Part shown: positions 33,495 through 45,961 of the stretch, in pieces
Layout: each line of letters opens with the position of its first letter
How positions within the stretch are numbered: the first letter of the stretch is position 1
The notes under the pieces: generated by a model
What the model saw: the letters and a program-made list of their open reading frames with translations, nothing else
What the model was told of the DNA's origin: nothing
Database searches by the model: none
Assembly (NCBI GenBank): GCA_035222895.1
Contig: JAVYIG010002105.1
Location: forward strand, 207,454 to 271,453
Source of the DNA: Strongylocentrotus droebachiensis
Taxonomy: Eukaryota; Echinodermata; Echinoidea; Camarodonta; Strongylocentrotidae
DNA: 64,000 nt
Reading direction: 5' to 3'
Translations under genes and position numbers: made by a program

Positions 33495-34889
33495 AGGACA
33501 TGAATAGTCTTTGAGCGCGTAAATTAATCTTCAGCAACATTACAGAATGATAGGAGGTAGACAAAATAATCTCTATCCTATTTTTTTTTTGGGGGGGGGG
33601 GGGGTGGGTTGTTTTTTAGACATTTCAAACACATTCAAATGCTTCAGGAAATTTCTACGGTTCAGTCCTATAGTTGTATTGTTTGTTTGTTTTTAAGGCC
33701 GACACCACTAAAGACTAAAATTATATGCGTTAAGGGAACAGTTTTGCGTCGGCAGTCGTTGTTTCTTGCTCGTAGATCAAATTTTCAGCTCTAGATAATT
33801 TAAGCGAACAAAAGACAGTTACATCTCTTTTGTACAGTGAAACACATTTTTTTATATCGATTTATTATCATTAATAGAAAGAGTCTAAGTTTCTGCCCGA
33901 ATAAGGGAACGACTATTGTTAACATTTCCCCCCCCCCCCCCATCATTTTCTGTGATATCAACTTATGATAAAGATGACAGAAAAGGGTGTGAGATATACA
34001 TGGCACAGTCAAGAGACGCAAAAGGTACAATCATCAACATCTTTCTTTTTTCCTTCCGAGTTTCCTCAAATTAATTCACACTATTATATACTGTTTTCGG
34101 TGATCTTAGAATTCTTAATTATAATCAGATAAAAACTTGTTGATTTTCTAATGAATTAAAATTCACATTAATTTCTATCTCATAATCGGTACAATGTGGT
34201 AAACATACAGGTCAGTACAGAACAGTAAATACATTAATTAGAACAATAAGGAGGCGACACCCGGAAAGCAAGACTGTTGGGCGTTCTGAAAAAATACTAC
34301 ATACACGTAGCTATTTTATGTTGAAGATGCTAGTCTAAAGATAAAGGTGCTAGTCGTAAGACGTGAAAGCAAGATAAAAACAAAAGCATTTAGATATTAT
34401 GTACGCCTATTAAATCAAGAGCATTACTGTTAATTGTAATTTAATAACTTCTTTTCCTTCACATTACATTTCTTCAATGGTCATTTCGTCATGGTCTTTC
34501 ATGTCTTTAGTAAGTCCATGATACGTAATAAGGATGGGCCGACGCATTGAATGTTGTACAAAATGTACTTTGTTCGCATACATCAATGTTTCAGAATGTT
34601 ATTTGCCCCTGCATGCATGTATGATGCAGCAAAAAAGTAAAAGGAAATAAATATTTACTTCTAATACAAATTGAACAGTAATGTCCTGACCAAACTTGCG
34701 TTTTCGTTTTCGAATGACATACATTATGCAAACATAGCGTAGGTCAATTCATGGGAGAGGGGGGGGGGGGGGGGGGGGGGGGGCTTAATCTGTAAACAAG
34801 GCCATCAGTTATGGGGGGTTGGGAAGAGGTCCTAGCATCTTTATTTCATATTTCCGTTCCCTCACTTTTCTCTAAAATATCCCCCCTCT

Positions 34890-34926
<37 letters not shown>

Positions 34927-36455
34927 CTCTTTCTCCCTCCCTATCTCTCTTTCTGCCCTGTTTGACCTTCGATGGGGGCCCATGCTCAATTTCCCTATAT
35001 AGCTACGCCACAGATCGATCCACATGACTGTTATAAACCCGGGCTTCTCATAACTTGTCCTGCTTTTGCTTTCTCTTTCGCCTCCAACTGCAGAGATGGA
35101 ATTTAAAGATGGCTACAGACCTAGATGATGGACGGTGATTAGTCATCGGAAATTAATTAAGACACCCCGACTGTCAAATCAAATGATTGAATATTATAGC
35201 ACCCAAATTACATTGTGTTGATGAATCGCTGTCAACTGCTAATTGGATTGACTCTCAGATGCTTCCTAAAGCAGATAAAAGAAAGACAAGTTTATGTTGT
35301 CTGTCACGCTTTCTTGTCAAAACATCCTGTTTTCACAATTTTTGTTTTGAATAAAGATTATTGGAATAACTGTAGAATTGTATAAGAAGGCCTACCAGTT
35401 TTACTAAAGTTGTAATAATCATAATAACAATTTCTAGCAGAAAGTTGTTTTCATAAATTATTTGTTAATTGTGATGAATTATGAAAAGTATACCGAAAAA
35501 TTATTCATAAAGGAAATTTTATCGCCAACTCAAACAAGGAATATTTGAATTGTCCCCTAACTGCATTAAGTTTGATATAAAGTAATTTACATGAAATACA
35601 CCTTACAAATTTGAAGAGCAATAACACTGTTTTTAAAAGAGATATAGTATTAGTGCTCTTTACATTTTTCTCATTAAATTGCTCTAATATGGATCTTCTT
35701 TAAAACTGTTAATTGTTTTACTTCTGTTTTTAGACTTCTTTATTATGTATTGATGTTATTGTTGTCACGGTTATCAAACGAGGGAGGGTGAAAATACTAT
35801 GTGTTATAGAATTGGAAATCACTAAAATGCACAGAATGATTACGATGACGTATCAATCAATACAAAAGAAATTAAAATGTAATAGAAAAGGAGAGAGAGA
35901 GAGAGAGATAGGAAATATAAAGAAGTAAGTTGTACCACCCATCCCACTGTATAGCGCTTTGATGAGTAAAACTATATACAGTTAATACTGGAAAAGCGCA
36001 AAATGAAGAACAAAACCGGGTATTCATTTTTCTATTATAATTTCTCCCCATGCAGTTGCTCTCTATATATTTCATTTATTCTCAGGTCCTGTGACTACTT
36101 CTTATCTGTTGATAATTTTGTTGGTAATATTATGACCTTGCTATTATGATTGCGTGGTGAGGTATCATGCATGATTCCCCAAAAGAATACTGCACTTTAT
36201 GAGATTACGGGGGAAATTTTTTTATGTTTGTTCCTTTGCGCCAATTTCCATAAGAACTATATGCGTTTCCACAGTCGCATTTTCTCATTACTTTTACTTG
36301 CATTGGTGTCCGAGGAAATACTGTCCCGCCTGTCTTTCCAGGTCCACCCTGTACAATCGGTCAGTAGCCTTGACCAGACACTAGGCAATGAAACCGACTC
36401 CACATCAGACGTCAACAACGACCTGCACATAATCGTGAAATAATTATCTAGGTCA
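33495..36455. other. intergenic DNA, no gene recognised
   Basis: Contains a G tract (33591-33605), a C tract near 33928, a G25 run (34759-34783), a CT/ATCT microsatellite (34891-34928), a hAT-like right end TAGCTACGCCACAG near 34998 and a (GA)n near 35892. No conserved coding segment was seen. Confidence 0.6.
34759..34783. repeat. G25 homopolymer
   Basis: An uninterrupted G run, probably the inner edge of a hAT-like element whose right end may be the TAGCTACGCCACAG near 34998. Confidence 0.8.
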
Positions 36456-36460
36456 GGTTT

Positions 36461-36706
36461 CAGTGGCAGATTCAGGAGGGGGCATGGGGGTATGTGCGCC
36501 CCCCCCCCCCCCCGCCTTACCCCGGCAAAATCCCAATTTGGTATATTTTAATCGCGCAGTTAGAAAAGAAGAGGAACGTGTCCTTCTTGTTCGTCATTGC
36601 TGATATTATATTATCGACTTTAACCCCCCCCCCCCCCCTACCTTAGTTTCTTGGGTGTTTTCGTACTTCCCCCTCCCCCTCAGGAAGAGAATCCTAGATT
36701 CGCCAG
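36461..36706. mobile_element. hAT-like MITE, older copy
   Basis: The left end CAGTGGCAGATTCAGG faces a right end whose complement reads CTGGCGAATCTAGGATTC. Poly-C blocks sit inside both ends. The flanks TCAGGTTT and CTAAGTTT agree at 5 of 8, a plausibly decayed target duplication. Confidence 0.65.
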
Positions 36707-36846
36707 CTAAGTTTGTGGGATAGAGCTGAACTTCAGAACCTTTGCTGTCGTCTTTCATTAATAACGGCTCGTATCGAGTAGATGAAGAAAGGTGAAGGAC
36801 GGTAACGGCGAGAGGGCAGCGTATAAAAAATAAGGGTGTACGCGTT

Positions 36847-37066
36847 CAGGCGCGGATCCAGGATTTCTTAGGGGTGGGGGCCCAAATTTGAAATCAATTT
36901 GAAATTTATTGTGCTAAAATTTGAAAAATCGTACCCCCCCCCCCCTTGAGCGCCAGGGGGGGGGGGAGGCATCTCCAACAGAAAGTAAAATTAACGTGTT
37001 TTTATAACAACACAAATCTAGGGGGCCCGGCCCCCCCCCCCCCCCCCCTTCCTGGATCCGCCACTG
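36847..37066. mobile_element. 220-bp hAT-like MITE with perfect 8-bp target duplication
   Basis: The ends CAGGCGCGGATCCAGGA and TCCTGGATCCGCCACTG are inverted repeats. TACGCGTT lies immediately outside both (36839-36846, 37067-37074). The interior holds poly-C/poly-G runs around TTGAGCGCCAGG, a word found in inverted orientation in the element at 61056. Non-coding. Confidence 0.92.
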
Positions 37067-37074
37067 TACGCGTT

Positions 37075-39000
37075 AACGGAATAGTTTGTGGAGAGAAAAA
37101 AACAGTACTGGAAGTGAGACCTTTTTTTTGGTAAAAAGTATTGTACTCAAAATGCCAAATGATACACTATCTAAGGAAGATGTAGAAAGAGTATACATTG
37201 CATCTGATTGTTCACGTCAGACTAGTGAGAAAGATGGGATTCGAGAGAAGAGTGTTCTTTTTCTTCGCAGCATGTTATACATGCAATCATTCAAGTTCAA
37301 GTTCAAGCCAGGTCATTATTATGTTTTCTTGGCATACCCTGTCAATTCATAAGTCATATCAATGTCACTGCTCGTCCCGGGAATGTGTATTATGTTACAG
37401 ATCGTTAAAATGATGGATGTGTATTACATGCAAGGAATTTTCACAAAGACCGCTTGCTACCCGATGAATAAGAGTAAAAATATGAATTTTCAACAAAATA
37501 CGCGTAGACCTACTTCTTCGCGTTTTTTTTAAATTATGGTAAGTATGGTGTAGTGGCGATGTCAGGAATGGTGCATTTGAGAACCACCCCCCCCCCCCCC
37601 CCGGTCAGCTCCTATCCACAAACGAGTATTTCCAGTATCTGAGTATTAATATAGAAAAAATGTTTGATGTGGTATATTTCCAATAGGCCTATTATGTTGT
37701 ACTACAGAATAAAGGCTTGATTTAATTTTACACTGCAAAAACGCTCTAAAAAACACACAGACAAAACAAACAAAAACTATCAGCTCTACCCACCCATACT
37801 TTACAATCCTGATGCCCATTGATTTTGGTATCATGTTTATTATTAATTAGAACTCGATTGCAGCTGGTGCTTGATCCGTTACCATGGTTATGGTATTTAC
37901 CCTCATCAAATAGGCCTACCAATATCCAACGTCATCAAAACCTAATCTTTTTCGTTTTATGTAGGTAACTGTGGCCGTGGAGTAGCTAAAGCCGGGGACG
38001 CGGAACACCCCCCCCCCCCCCCTCCCTTCCTTCGACTGGCGAAAGAAAAGAGAAAATGGGAGAGGGGAGATGGAACAAGAAAAGGAAAGAAGATGGTTTA
38101 GGACCACCTTCCACAATCACGCCTCCCCCCTCATCAGTGGCCTTGTCAGTTTGTACTTCATTTACACAAAATAAAAATGATAATGACCGCCCCCCCCCCC
38201 CCCCACCCCCTCCCCCATGATCCCAGAGCCCTTCAATGGCTAGACACAGGCTATTAGAGTACGATTCAACTAATTCATTTACATACAATGTGTACTTTAT
38301 TGAACACGTTCAATGTGTACATGCTTTAATGTTGTTTGATAGTCTATTTTATACTATTCAAGATGCCTCTTTCTTGTACTTCTTTCACATTCAGATCATT
38401 CTCATCCATAATCACTCTCCCTCCATAACTGGCGTATCCAACATAGGCAGGCATAGGCCTCCTCTCCTTATTCTGTACGAAGGCCCAGAAATAAAATCAA
38501 TAAAACGTACAATGTGTCTACACGCCATCAGGGGCTCCACGGTTACATGTCACCCCACCCCCATCCAAGCAGGATTCTACCCCATACAAAATATCAATTT
38601 TCTGGATGTGCAAGTGCCCCCCCCCCCCCTCCTTTCAGGTCACCATAATATCAACTTACCCCCTCTTAATCCAGGTGTTGTCAATCGGCCCTTGATAAGA
38701 GTCAAGACGGTGTAGAACAGGCGATCAGCAGAAGGGCGAAAAGGTAGCCCCTTTTTAAAAACCATTTCTGCATGGATACACCAGGGACCCCCTTCCCCCC
38801 ATCCCTCATCACGTCACTTAATCCCCTTCCCAGGTTCCTCTCAATCAGGTGTTGTCATCCCCTAATGTGTCATCAGGCTAGATAAGACAGTATGGAGCAG
38901 GCTTACAGCTGGAGGAGGAAAAACAGCTTTACGAGTCACCCGAAGATGATGATTATACTACCCAAGGGGATGTGTTCAGCGAGCAGGAGATGGTGAATCA
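37075..39000. other. intergenic DNA with poly-C tracts and weak duplication
   Basis: C runs lie near 37587, 38010, 38190 and 38618. Segments near 38640-38725 and 38800-38905 are related (TCAGGTGTTGTCA, GATAAGA, ACAGGC-type words) and lead into the clearer tandem repeat at 39007. A GAGTAGCTAAAGCCGGGG end near 37981 is hAT-like but unpaired. No gene was recognised. Confidence 0.55.
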
Positions 39001-39006
39001 AACATG

Positions 39007-39470
39007 ATGATGGTGTGTAGTCATCAAATGAACACGGTTAATCCCCTCACTTTACCCCCCCCCCCCCCCCTCCTATAGACCCAATCCCTCTCCTCATCCG
39101 CCCCCTTGCGTGACTCTCCGAAACTCCAGCAACTTTAAAAGTGATTGATGTACATTATATGATTTTCAAGCAGTACAGATGAAGAATCAATCTCGATGAT
39201 GGTGTGTAGTCATTGAAAGAACACGGTTAATCCCCTCATCATATCCCCCTCCTCCCCTTAGCCCCAATCCCTCTCCTCATCCGTCCGCCCCGACCTGGCA
39301 ACTCTTCGAAACGTTTTTTCTAGCAAATTTAGAATTGATTGATGTACAATATACAGTATAATTAAAATCGATGATGGTGTGTAGTCATCGTTGGAACACG
39401 GATAATCTCGTCCCTCGATCCTCCCCCTTCCTCCCCTTTCCACCTTGACAACTTTCCTGAAACCTTGTAA
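39007..39470. repeat. tandem repeat, three units of ~175-188 bp
   Basis: Units begin GATGATGGTGTGTAGTCAT at 39007, 39195 and 39369. Each continues with GAACACGG(T/A)TAAT, a C-rich block, CAATCCCTCTCCTCATCCG and a TTGATTGATGTAC segment. The C-rich blocks differ most. No coding frame is shared. Confidence 0.82.
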
Positions 39471-39481
39471 CTTTCCATGTA

Positions 39482-40150
39482 TAATAATAATAATAATAAA
39501 TTACATTTATAAAGCGCTTAATACAATGTTTCTAAGCGCTTAACATACAAGTAAGGTACAACATAAAATAAACATACAGCAATAATAATACATAATTCTA
39601 ATAATAACATTACAGATAATTAAAACTGCCCTATAAATTACTATTACCGGTAAACACAAAATACTTCAAACTTGCCTTAAAAGACTCTACAGATGGGGAT
39701 TGACGAATAATAATCGGTAAACTGTTCCATAATTTAGGGGCTGCAATGGCAAAATTACGATCTCCGTAACGGGTATTGGTTCGGGGACCAGGGGCGTATT
39801 GGAAATTAGCATGTGTAGTTGACCGTAATGAACGTGATGAAACAATAGGTTTGAGAAGGTCGTTTAAATATGATGGAGCTGGAGCATAACCATGTTTAAT
39901 TTTGAATACTAACAAAAGAATCTTAAATTGAATGCGAGTTAAAATAGGTAGCCAATGGAGAGATCTAAGAATAGGAGTTATGTGTTCATATTTTCTGGTT
40001 TTGGTAATGAGACGGGCTGCCATGTTCTGAATACGTTGGAGTGGAGAAATTGTGGAATCTGGTAAGCCAAAGTACAATCCGTTACAATAATCTAAATGGG
40101 AAGTCACAAAAGCGTGGATCAATCGTTCTGTAGACTGTCTGTAGTAACAT
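39482..40150 (-). mobile_element. 5'-truncated CR1/L2-type LINE, 3' end
   Basis: An open frame at 39631-40122 (163 codons, readable a little further upstream as TERLIHAF) encodes the segment downstream of the reverse transcriptase core in CR1/L2/jockey-like LINEs: FVTSHLDYCNGLYFGLP, LQRIQNMAARLITKTRKYEH, LHWLPILTRIQFKILLLVFK, YGDRNFAIAAPKLWNSLP and a final SFKASLKYFVF. A 150-nt 3' UTR with AGCGCTT words ends in an ATT microsatellite, as CR1/L2-type elements often do. The catalytic RT and endonuclease are absent through 5' truncation. The remaining frame is intact, so the insertion is fairly young. Confidence 0.9.
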
Positions 40151-40580
40151 GCATGATATGATTTTTTTTTAAAGCACTAGATGCATGAATCAAACTTTAT
40201 AATGTAGTTATCAATAGAACACATTTATTCATCCGCTTAGGCCAAAAAAAAAAGTTGTTTGGTTGTCCTCGACCGCCCGCTCGTCATTTTCGGGCCGCTC
40301 GAATTTTTTTTTTTTTTTTAATATTTTTTTTTTTTTTTTAATTCATTTTTTTATTTTTTTTTATTCATTTTTTTGTATTTTTTTTATTTAATTTCTTTTG
40401 GGGGGAGCAATCTTAAATGCCAAACATACCATTTTATGCATTTGCAAGGATCAAAATGCGTCCCGTTGCCAGTTTGATCTTTTCAGTACGCAATTAGGTA
40501 TTTATTAAACTTGCCATTTTTATTTTTCTATGTCAAAATCCTGTTCATTCAAATCAGGTTCTGAGCATTCTTAAACTCAT

Positions 40581-41168
40581 TTTAAAGCCCATCTATACTA
40601 GTTTACAGGAGGGATTAGACCACCTTGCAAGGTCACTGGACAGGTGGTTATCTCATCAAATCAGCTCTCAGTTAATAAAAGATAAAGAGGATCATGGGGA
40701 CCAATGGTCACCGATTAGGCATTGTTTGCTACATAGAGGGCGCAAGTAGCTATAAGTACATACCTGCCAACATTTGAAAATGAGAATTAAGAATTTTTAG
40801 CACGGTATGTCTTCAAAAATAAGAAATCTGTACCCTTAACAGGCGTTCGCACATGCAGCGGCAGTGTAACTGGCAATACGCGGTAAATCTGTGCAAAAAA
40901 GCTAATACAAATTCGCTGCTCAATCATGCAGCCCTTCAAAGCATGCAATACGCGAACTCTCACATCGCGGCATATGATAAAACAAGCTTAATTTCGCTTA
41001 AGCAACACCCCCCCCCCCCCCAAAAAAAAAAAAAAAAAAAAAAAAATCCGGAATCTCCCGCATTTTGGGGTCCTAAAAATCCAGAAAAACGGGATATTCC
41101 ACATTATTCTGGAGGGTTGGCAGGTATGTAAGTAGTACAATGTAAGTAGTACAAAAGGTGCTGTATTT
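40581..41168. repeat. 190-bp dispersed repeat, copy B (split by an insertion)
   Basis: The left part 40581-40758 matches copies A and C (GGGATTAGACCACC, AAAGAGGATCATGGGGACCA, GCAAGTAGCTATAAGTA). The right part resumes at 41129 with AAGTAGTACAA, where copy C reads AAGTAGTACAGTGG. The element at 40759-41128 lies between. The right end is the least conserved. Confidence 0.78.
40759..41128. mobile_element. 370-bp MITE nested in dispersed-repeat copy B
   Basis: The ends CATACCTGCCAAC (40759-40771) and GTTGGCAGGTATG (41116-41128) are perfect 13-bp inverted repeats. TAAGTA flanks both sides (40753-40758, 41129-41134), and removing the element with one TAAGTA restores the sequence seen in copy C. 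The interior has poly-C and A26 runs and a TCCGGAATCTCCCGCATTTTGG segment. The 6-bp duplication leaves the superfamily open. Confidence 0.88.
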
Positions 41169-41456
41169 CAAAGCCCAAAATACTTTCTGTGTTGGTCTTG
41201 ATATTCATTGTACATTAAACTAGTTTTTTACCATATCAAAGTGTTGTATAGACTTTGTTTGTTTAAATGCTTGACAATCCCAATTATTTATTTTTTTATG
41301 GAAAAAAAAAATATTAAAAAAAAAAAAAAAAATCACAAAAAATACACACAAAAAATGAATTAAAAAAAAAAAAAAAAAAAAAAAAAATCCGCCCGCCCGC
41401 CCCTACTCCAGAAAAGCAATCGAGGACAACCAAACAATTTTTTTTTTTTGGCCTTA

Positions 41457-43070
41457 TTAAAGTACCCATTCCCGCTCCGACCATGACTTTGGTGGATGTA
41501 CAACGTATCTGACGACATCGAATATTCATACTTTTTTTCTAACGGTTCTCTAGCCACGTGCCAAGTCAATTAAAGTTTTCAAGGACAAAGCTGGATTATT
41601 TGTAGCGCATCTGGCATGGGGTTCTTCTCCTGCACCTTCCCGAATTATTTGAAGGGGCAAATGATGAGGGCCTCTCGGTTGGGGGCGCGTGTCCCCCTTC
41701 TCCAGCTGGTTCATATTTGCCTAACCCCTTTCTCTAATCGATCGACACCTGCGCCCCGGTTGTTTACTGACAAACTCAATTTCCGTCCCGACGCGCCGAA
41801 CATTCGCAAACAAGAAAATGCTCTAATAATCCCTAATAGTCATTATCATATTAAAGTGTCAGCATGACAGACAGAATGTTGAGCTCCTTGCAGCGGCGTA
41901 ACTGATTGATTTTGAAATTGATTTTGAAATTGATTTACCTGTAAAAGTGTTGAGGGTATTATGTTGTACTGTCTACCCCCCCCCCCCCCTCAAAATTTGG
42001 TAGTGTATACCCATCCCGAAATTAATTTCAACTTCATGCGCAACACTGTACTTGCATGTCCATAATTCAACTTCACTGCATATCTACAGTGTCATCGTGC
42101 AATGCATAGTATGAGCATGGACCTACTAGGAGGCCCCCTGCTGAAGCCTCAAAAGCCTGGAGCATTACATTTCTCGACGTACTTGAAAGGAAAGCCGGGA
42201 ATATAGGCGCATCTCCTTTGTATGACTATAGAACATATGGCACTGGCGGAGCAAACAAATTCTATAACATGAATATTTCTCAGGTTTCTAAAGCTGTTTT
42301 GTTTCTTTTTTACATTACATGTATCAGGAAGACTACTTCAGGGCCCATATTAATAAAACCTTACTAAACTAGTCAAAAAAATTAATAGGCTATAGTGCAT
42401 AATTGAAAACTAGGATTCGTAAAGGTTTTTTTTTTATTTGAGCCCTGGACAATACCCCCTACCCCCCTCCCCAACGGTTACCCCCTGGAAAACAAACCAT
42501 GGACCCCTCTGCTTCAAGGACTATATCCTATACAATCACCCCTGGACAAAAAGACTCTAGAATAAGCAATGTTGTTATTCAGAGATGATAAAAAGAATCA
42601 GAAAACGTATGCTGCATGATTTATTATGCCAACCTCTGTCCGTTCTTTCCCTGTCTAGTTTGAAGCCGTAGATACAGATTATAACTGTGAATATTTAATT
42701 CTTTTGGAATGGTGGGTGGTTCCTTCGTTGGGGGCGGGGGCTAATTCGTTTCCTATCATAACCCCTATGTACCTGTATCGTGCTCCATCTGCCCCCCCCC
42801 CCTCCCCACCTCTCATTTGAACAAAATCGTTTACACAGTCTGGCTGCGTCTGTTTGCATAATCTTCTTGAATTTTCTCTCCAATCGATTGAATCAGCAAT
42901 ATGGGTCTGTAGCCTACGTCACTAATCTGGATAAAAATCATAGTAATTAAAGGTTGGTCCAGCATTGGGAGTCCATGTGTGTGTTTCGCACGTGGCAGGA
43001 CAAATAATTTGAAACGAATGTTCTGTGGCCTCAAGTCAGCGGAAGAGTACATCCGAGAATGGGTTCATTA
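41457..43070. other. intergenic DNA, no gene recognised
   Basis: Poly-C tracts near 41977 and 42790 and no repeat family end. The stretch 41600-41860 is more GC-rich and free of simple repeats but shows no recognisable coding segment. Confidence 0.55.
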
Positions 43071-43073
43071 GAA

Positions 43074-44241
43074 CAGTGGCGTAGCATGGGGAAGAGGGCA
43101 CTGGCTTCATTGGGGGGGGGCACCTTGGAAAATTGGAATGCGAATTTTCAAGGTCACATATTAGAGGACACACATTTAGTGTGGTCCTGCCACAGATCAT
43201 GTGAGTTCATTGTACCTATAGCTGTGTAGCGTAGTGTGAGTCTAGCCATCGAGGGATATTGGGGTGGAGGGGGGGGGGGGGGGTGGCAGTCTCGTCTTAA
43301 AATAATACAAGGCCACTGATAGAGGTGCAGAATGTGTCCTATCGTCTTCTTGTCTCGCCCATCCCCCCTTTTCAGCTCTTTTTTCCCCAATTCATTTTCT
43401 TTCCTATTCTGTAATTTTTCCGCGATTCGATGAAAGGGCACGTACCAGTCAGCTTACCAGAAACAATGGTGTCTCGTCTTACTCAAACAATATAAGACCA
43501 CTGATAGGGGTGCAGGATGGTTCCTATCGTCTACTTTTCTCGCCCAACCCCGCCCCCCCCCCCCTTTTCAGCTCTTTTTTTTCTCCAATTCATTTTCTTT
43601 CTTTTTCTTTAATTTTCCGCGATTCGATGGAGGGGCACATATCCTCCGTCCCCCATTGTATCTATTCCATTGAGTCAGACTATCAGAAACAATGGTAAAA
43701 CGGAAGCTAAAGGGGAATAGATAATCCACTGATAGGGGCGCAGGATGGGTCATAGCGTCTTCTTGTCTCGCCCATCCCCCCTTTTCAGCTCTTTTTTCCC
43801 CAATCCATTTTCTTTCTTTTTCTTTCATTTTCCGTGATTCGATGGAAGGGCACGTACCCTTGTGCCCTATTGTATCTATTCCATTGAGTCAAATTATCAG
43901 AAACAATGGTGAATGGTGAAGCTAAATGTGAATAGACAATAGACATGTGGTAAAAGCATGACCAGGAACATGGACCAGTGTCGTGGTGCATTGGTGTTCC
44001 TTGTGTATGGCGGTGGGAGGGGGGTGGGAGAGCAGCACCCCTGAAAGACTCGGTGGTGCTGGGGTGGGCACTGGCGGATTCGTGGGAGCAGAGGGCACAA
44101 TCGATATGTGGCATATACCTAATACAAACGTCCCAGAATGTACCCCTCCCCCCCCCCTTTTTTTTTTTTTTAAATAGGGAAAATGACAAATTTTAAGGAA
44201 TATCGCGCCCCTTCTTTTTACAAATCCCGGATCCGCACCTG
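43074..44241. mobile_element. hAT-like ends around a tandem-repeat block (composite, limits uncertain)
   Basis: A hAT-like left end CAGTGGCGTAGCATGGGG at 43074 and a right end CGGATCCGCACCTG at 44228-44241 bracket poly-G/C tracts and the tandem repeat at 43313. The two ends belong to different end types (GTAGC against GGATCC), so they may come from two elements. CTGGCGGATTCG near 44068 is a possible partner of the right end. No duplication supports the pairing. Confidence 0.35.
43313..43935. repeat. tandem repeat, three units of ~185-228 bp
   Basis: Units start CCACTGATAG at 43313, 43498 and 43726. Each has CTCGCCCA(T/A)CCC, TTTTCAGCTCTTTTTTC, CAATTCATTTTCTTTC, CGCGATTCGATG and CAGAAACAATGGT in order. 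Length differences come from the segment after CAGAAACAATGG. Confidence 0.85.
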
Positions 44242-44292
44242 ACTTCTGAGGTTGCTTGGGTGCTATCAATTTTTTGTTTGATGGATGGATAC

Positions 44293-44295
<3 letters not shown>

Positions 44296-44323
<28 letters not shown>

Positions 44324-44375
44324 AATAAATAGAAAGATAGATAGATAGACAGATAGACAGACAGACAGACAGACA
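44296..44375. repeat. GATA/GACA microsatellite
   Basis: (GATA)n changes into (GACA)n, then decays into ATTGAT-rich sequence that continues to about 44600. Such compound tracts form by slippage. Confidence 0.92.
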
Positions 44376-44399
44376 AAAATATTGATAGATAGGTTGACG

Positions 44400-45929
44400 G
44401 ATGAACAGAGAGATTCATTAGTGGTTGATTGATAAATTAATTAACGACATAAAAACCTATCGTTGATCTATATGATTTATTGATAAATTGTTTTATTGTT
44501 CGATCAAATTATTGTATGATTGATTATTTAATGTGCTGATTGACTGATTGACCCGCTGATTCATTAAGTTATTTGTAATAATATCATTGGCATGTTCGTT
44601 AATTGGCTTCTAAGTAGATCCATTTTATTTTATTGACTAAATGAATTGATCAATGGCTTGGAGCTTCAGAGAGTGTGATTAAATTTATCACAACGTGTTA
44701 TCATATTAGCCGGGGATCATGATGACAGGTTTAGCCGTGTAAAATGCTGGTCTGAACTTGCAGACTAATCGACGCTGGTCCAGATGACCTACAAATGCTC
44801 CGGCCGTAATGGCATTGACCAATCAACATGGCCATGATTATCTAGGTCACTGGACAAATATATCAGGTCAAACCATGGACCTACTCCATGGTCAAACCAT
44901 GGTCTATGGTCAAACCGTGTAAGATAATGCATACCGACTGCACGCTCATTCCTAATATATTCACATTTATGGATGTTCTTTCCTGGGGACCGAGTGACGA
45001 GTTTTTCCATTGACCTGTTATTAATGGATAAACAACATATCCGGTCTGCATACATTACTTGTTGCCATGTCCGGCAATCACCCCGTCGATGTTGCTGGGG
45101 TGTGCCACAGTTACACGTGGAAGTCACGTGACTGGTCATTTTACGGAGGGCCTGCATAGGTTTTTACAGCAAAAAGAAATGTTATAATAAATATTGGATG
45201 ATTTGACGAGGGCGACTCATTTTGACACACATACTCCGACCACATGTTCAGTTCTCCAAATTAATTTAGATGGGTTGGGTCAGTGAATAATCAGGAGAAA
45301 ATTTGAAAAATATATGTAACGTTGATATATAGATTTTGTTACCACGTTACAAGAATATCTTCTGATACAACGCTAACGCTAGTAGGGATGCATGCAATCT
45401 TGCTAAGTTTACTTTACATTTTGGCCCTGTATATTCATGAAGCCTACTTGGCAACTAAAATAAATCGTCCTCAGTTACCAACTATAGATCTACTTAGAGC
45501 TATAATATGGAGAATTTCACTGCAGCGTTTGTCACATCAGAGAATCCGATTATACAGCTTCATGCACGCCAAGCGATCGTGAACGTGAGATTACACGTGA
45601 CTGAAATCCTAAACTCGGTCAGGCATGTTGCTTCAGCCATGGCCCTGCATAATGACCCCCACATTCATTCATCATGATGGCCTATTCACGTGTATTACCA
45701 TGCGGTCACAAGCACTATCACGTGATCACAAGCTGTGGTGAACTTGACTGGTAGTAGTGCCGTATCCCATTAGGCGAGGAACCCCTGACCTTTCAAGTTA
45801 AAGACCTCGTCAAACTAAATCAGGGACTTTGCAGGTCCCCCTGATAAAATGTAGGCTCCCATTTAATGCTGTCTCCCCGATGCATGGTGCGCATTTAAGA
45901 CCCCCCCCCCCCCCCCCCCTCTCCCTCAG

Positions 45930-45961
<32 letters not shown>

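Larger units (their letters stand above)
40240..41453. mobile_element. outer TTA-flanked foldback element holding two further elements
   Basis: The left end GGCC-A(10)-GTTGTTTGGTTGTCCTCG is matched by the complement of 41420-41453. TTA lies outside both ends (40237-40239, 41454-41456). Inside each arm a CCGCCCGC block and long T/A runs mirror one another. The 3-bp TTA duplication and GG ends suit PIF/Harbinger-type elements. The interior contains dispersed-repeat copy B, itself split by another element. No transposase frame. Confidence 0.8.

Noticed and set aside
44789-45157. 122-codon minus frame with several Cys and His
   Set aside because: No recognisable domain or splice context; the repeated FDH-WFDHGVGPWFD part reflects CCATGG/GGTCAAACC sequence repeats.
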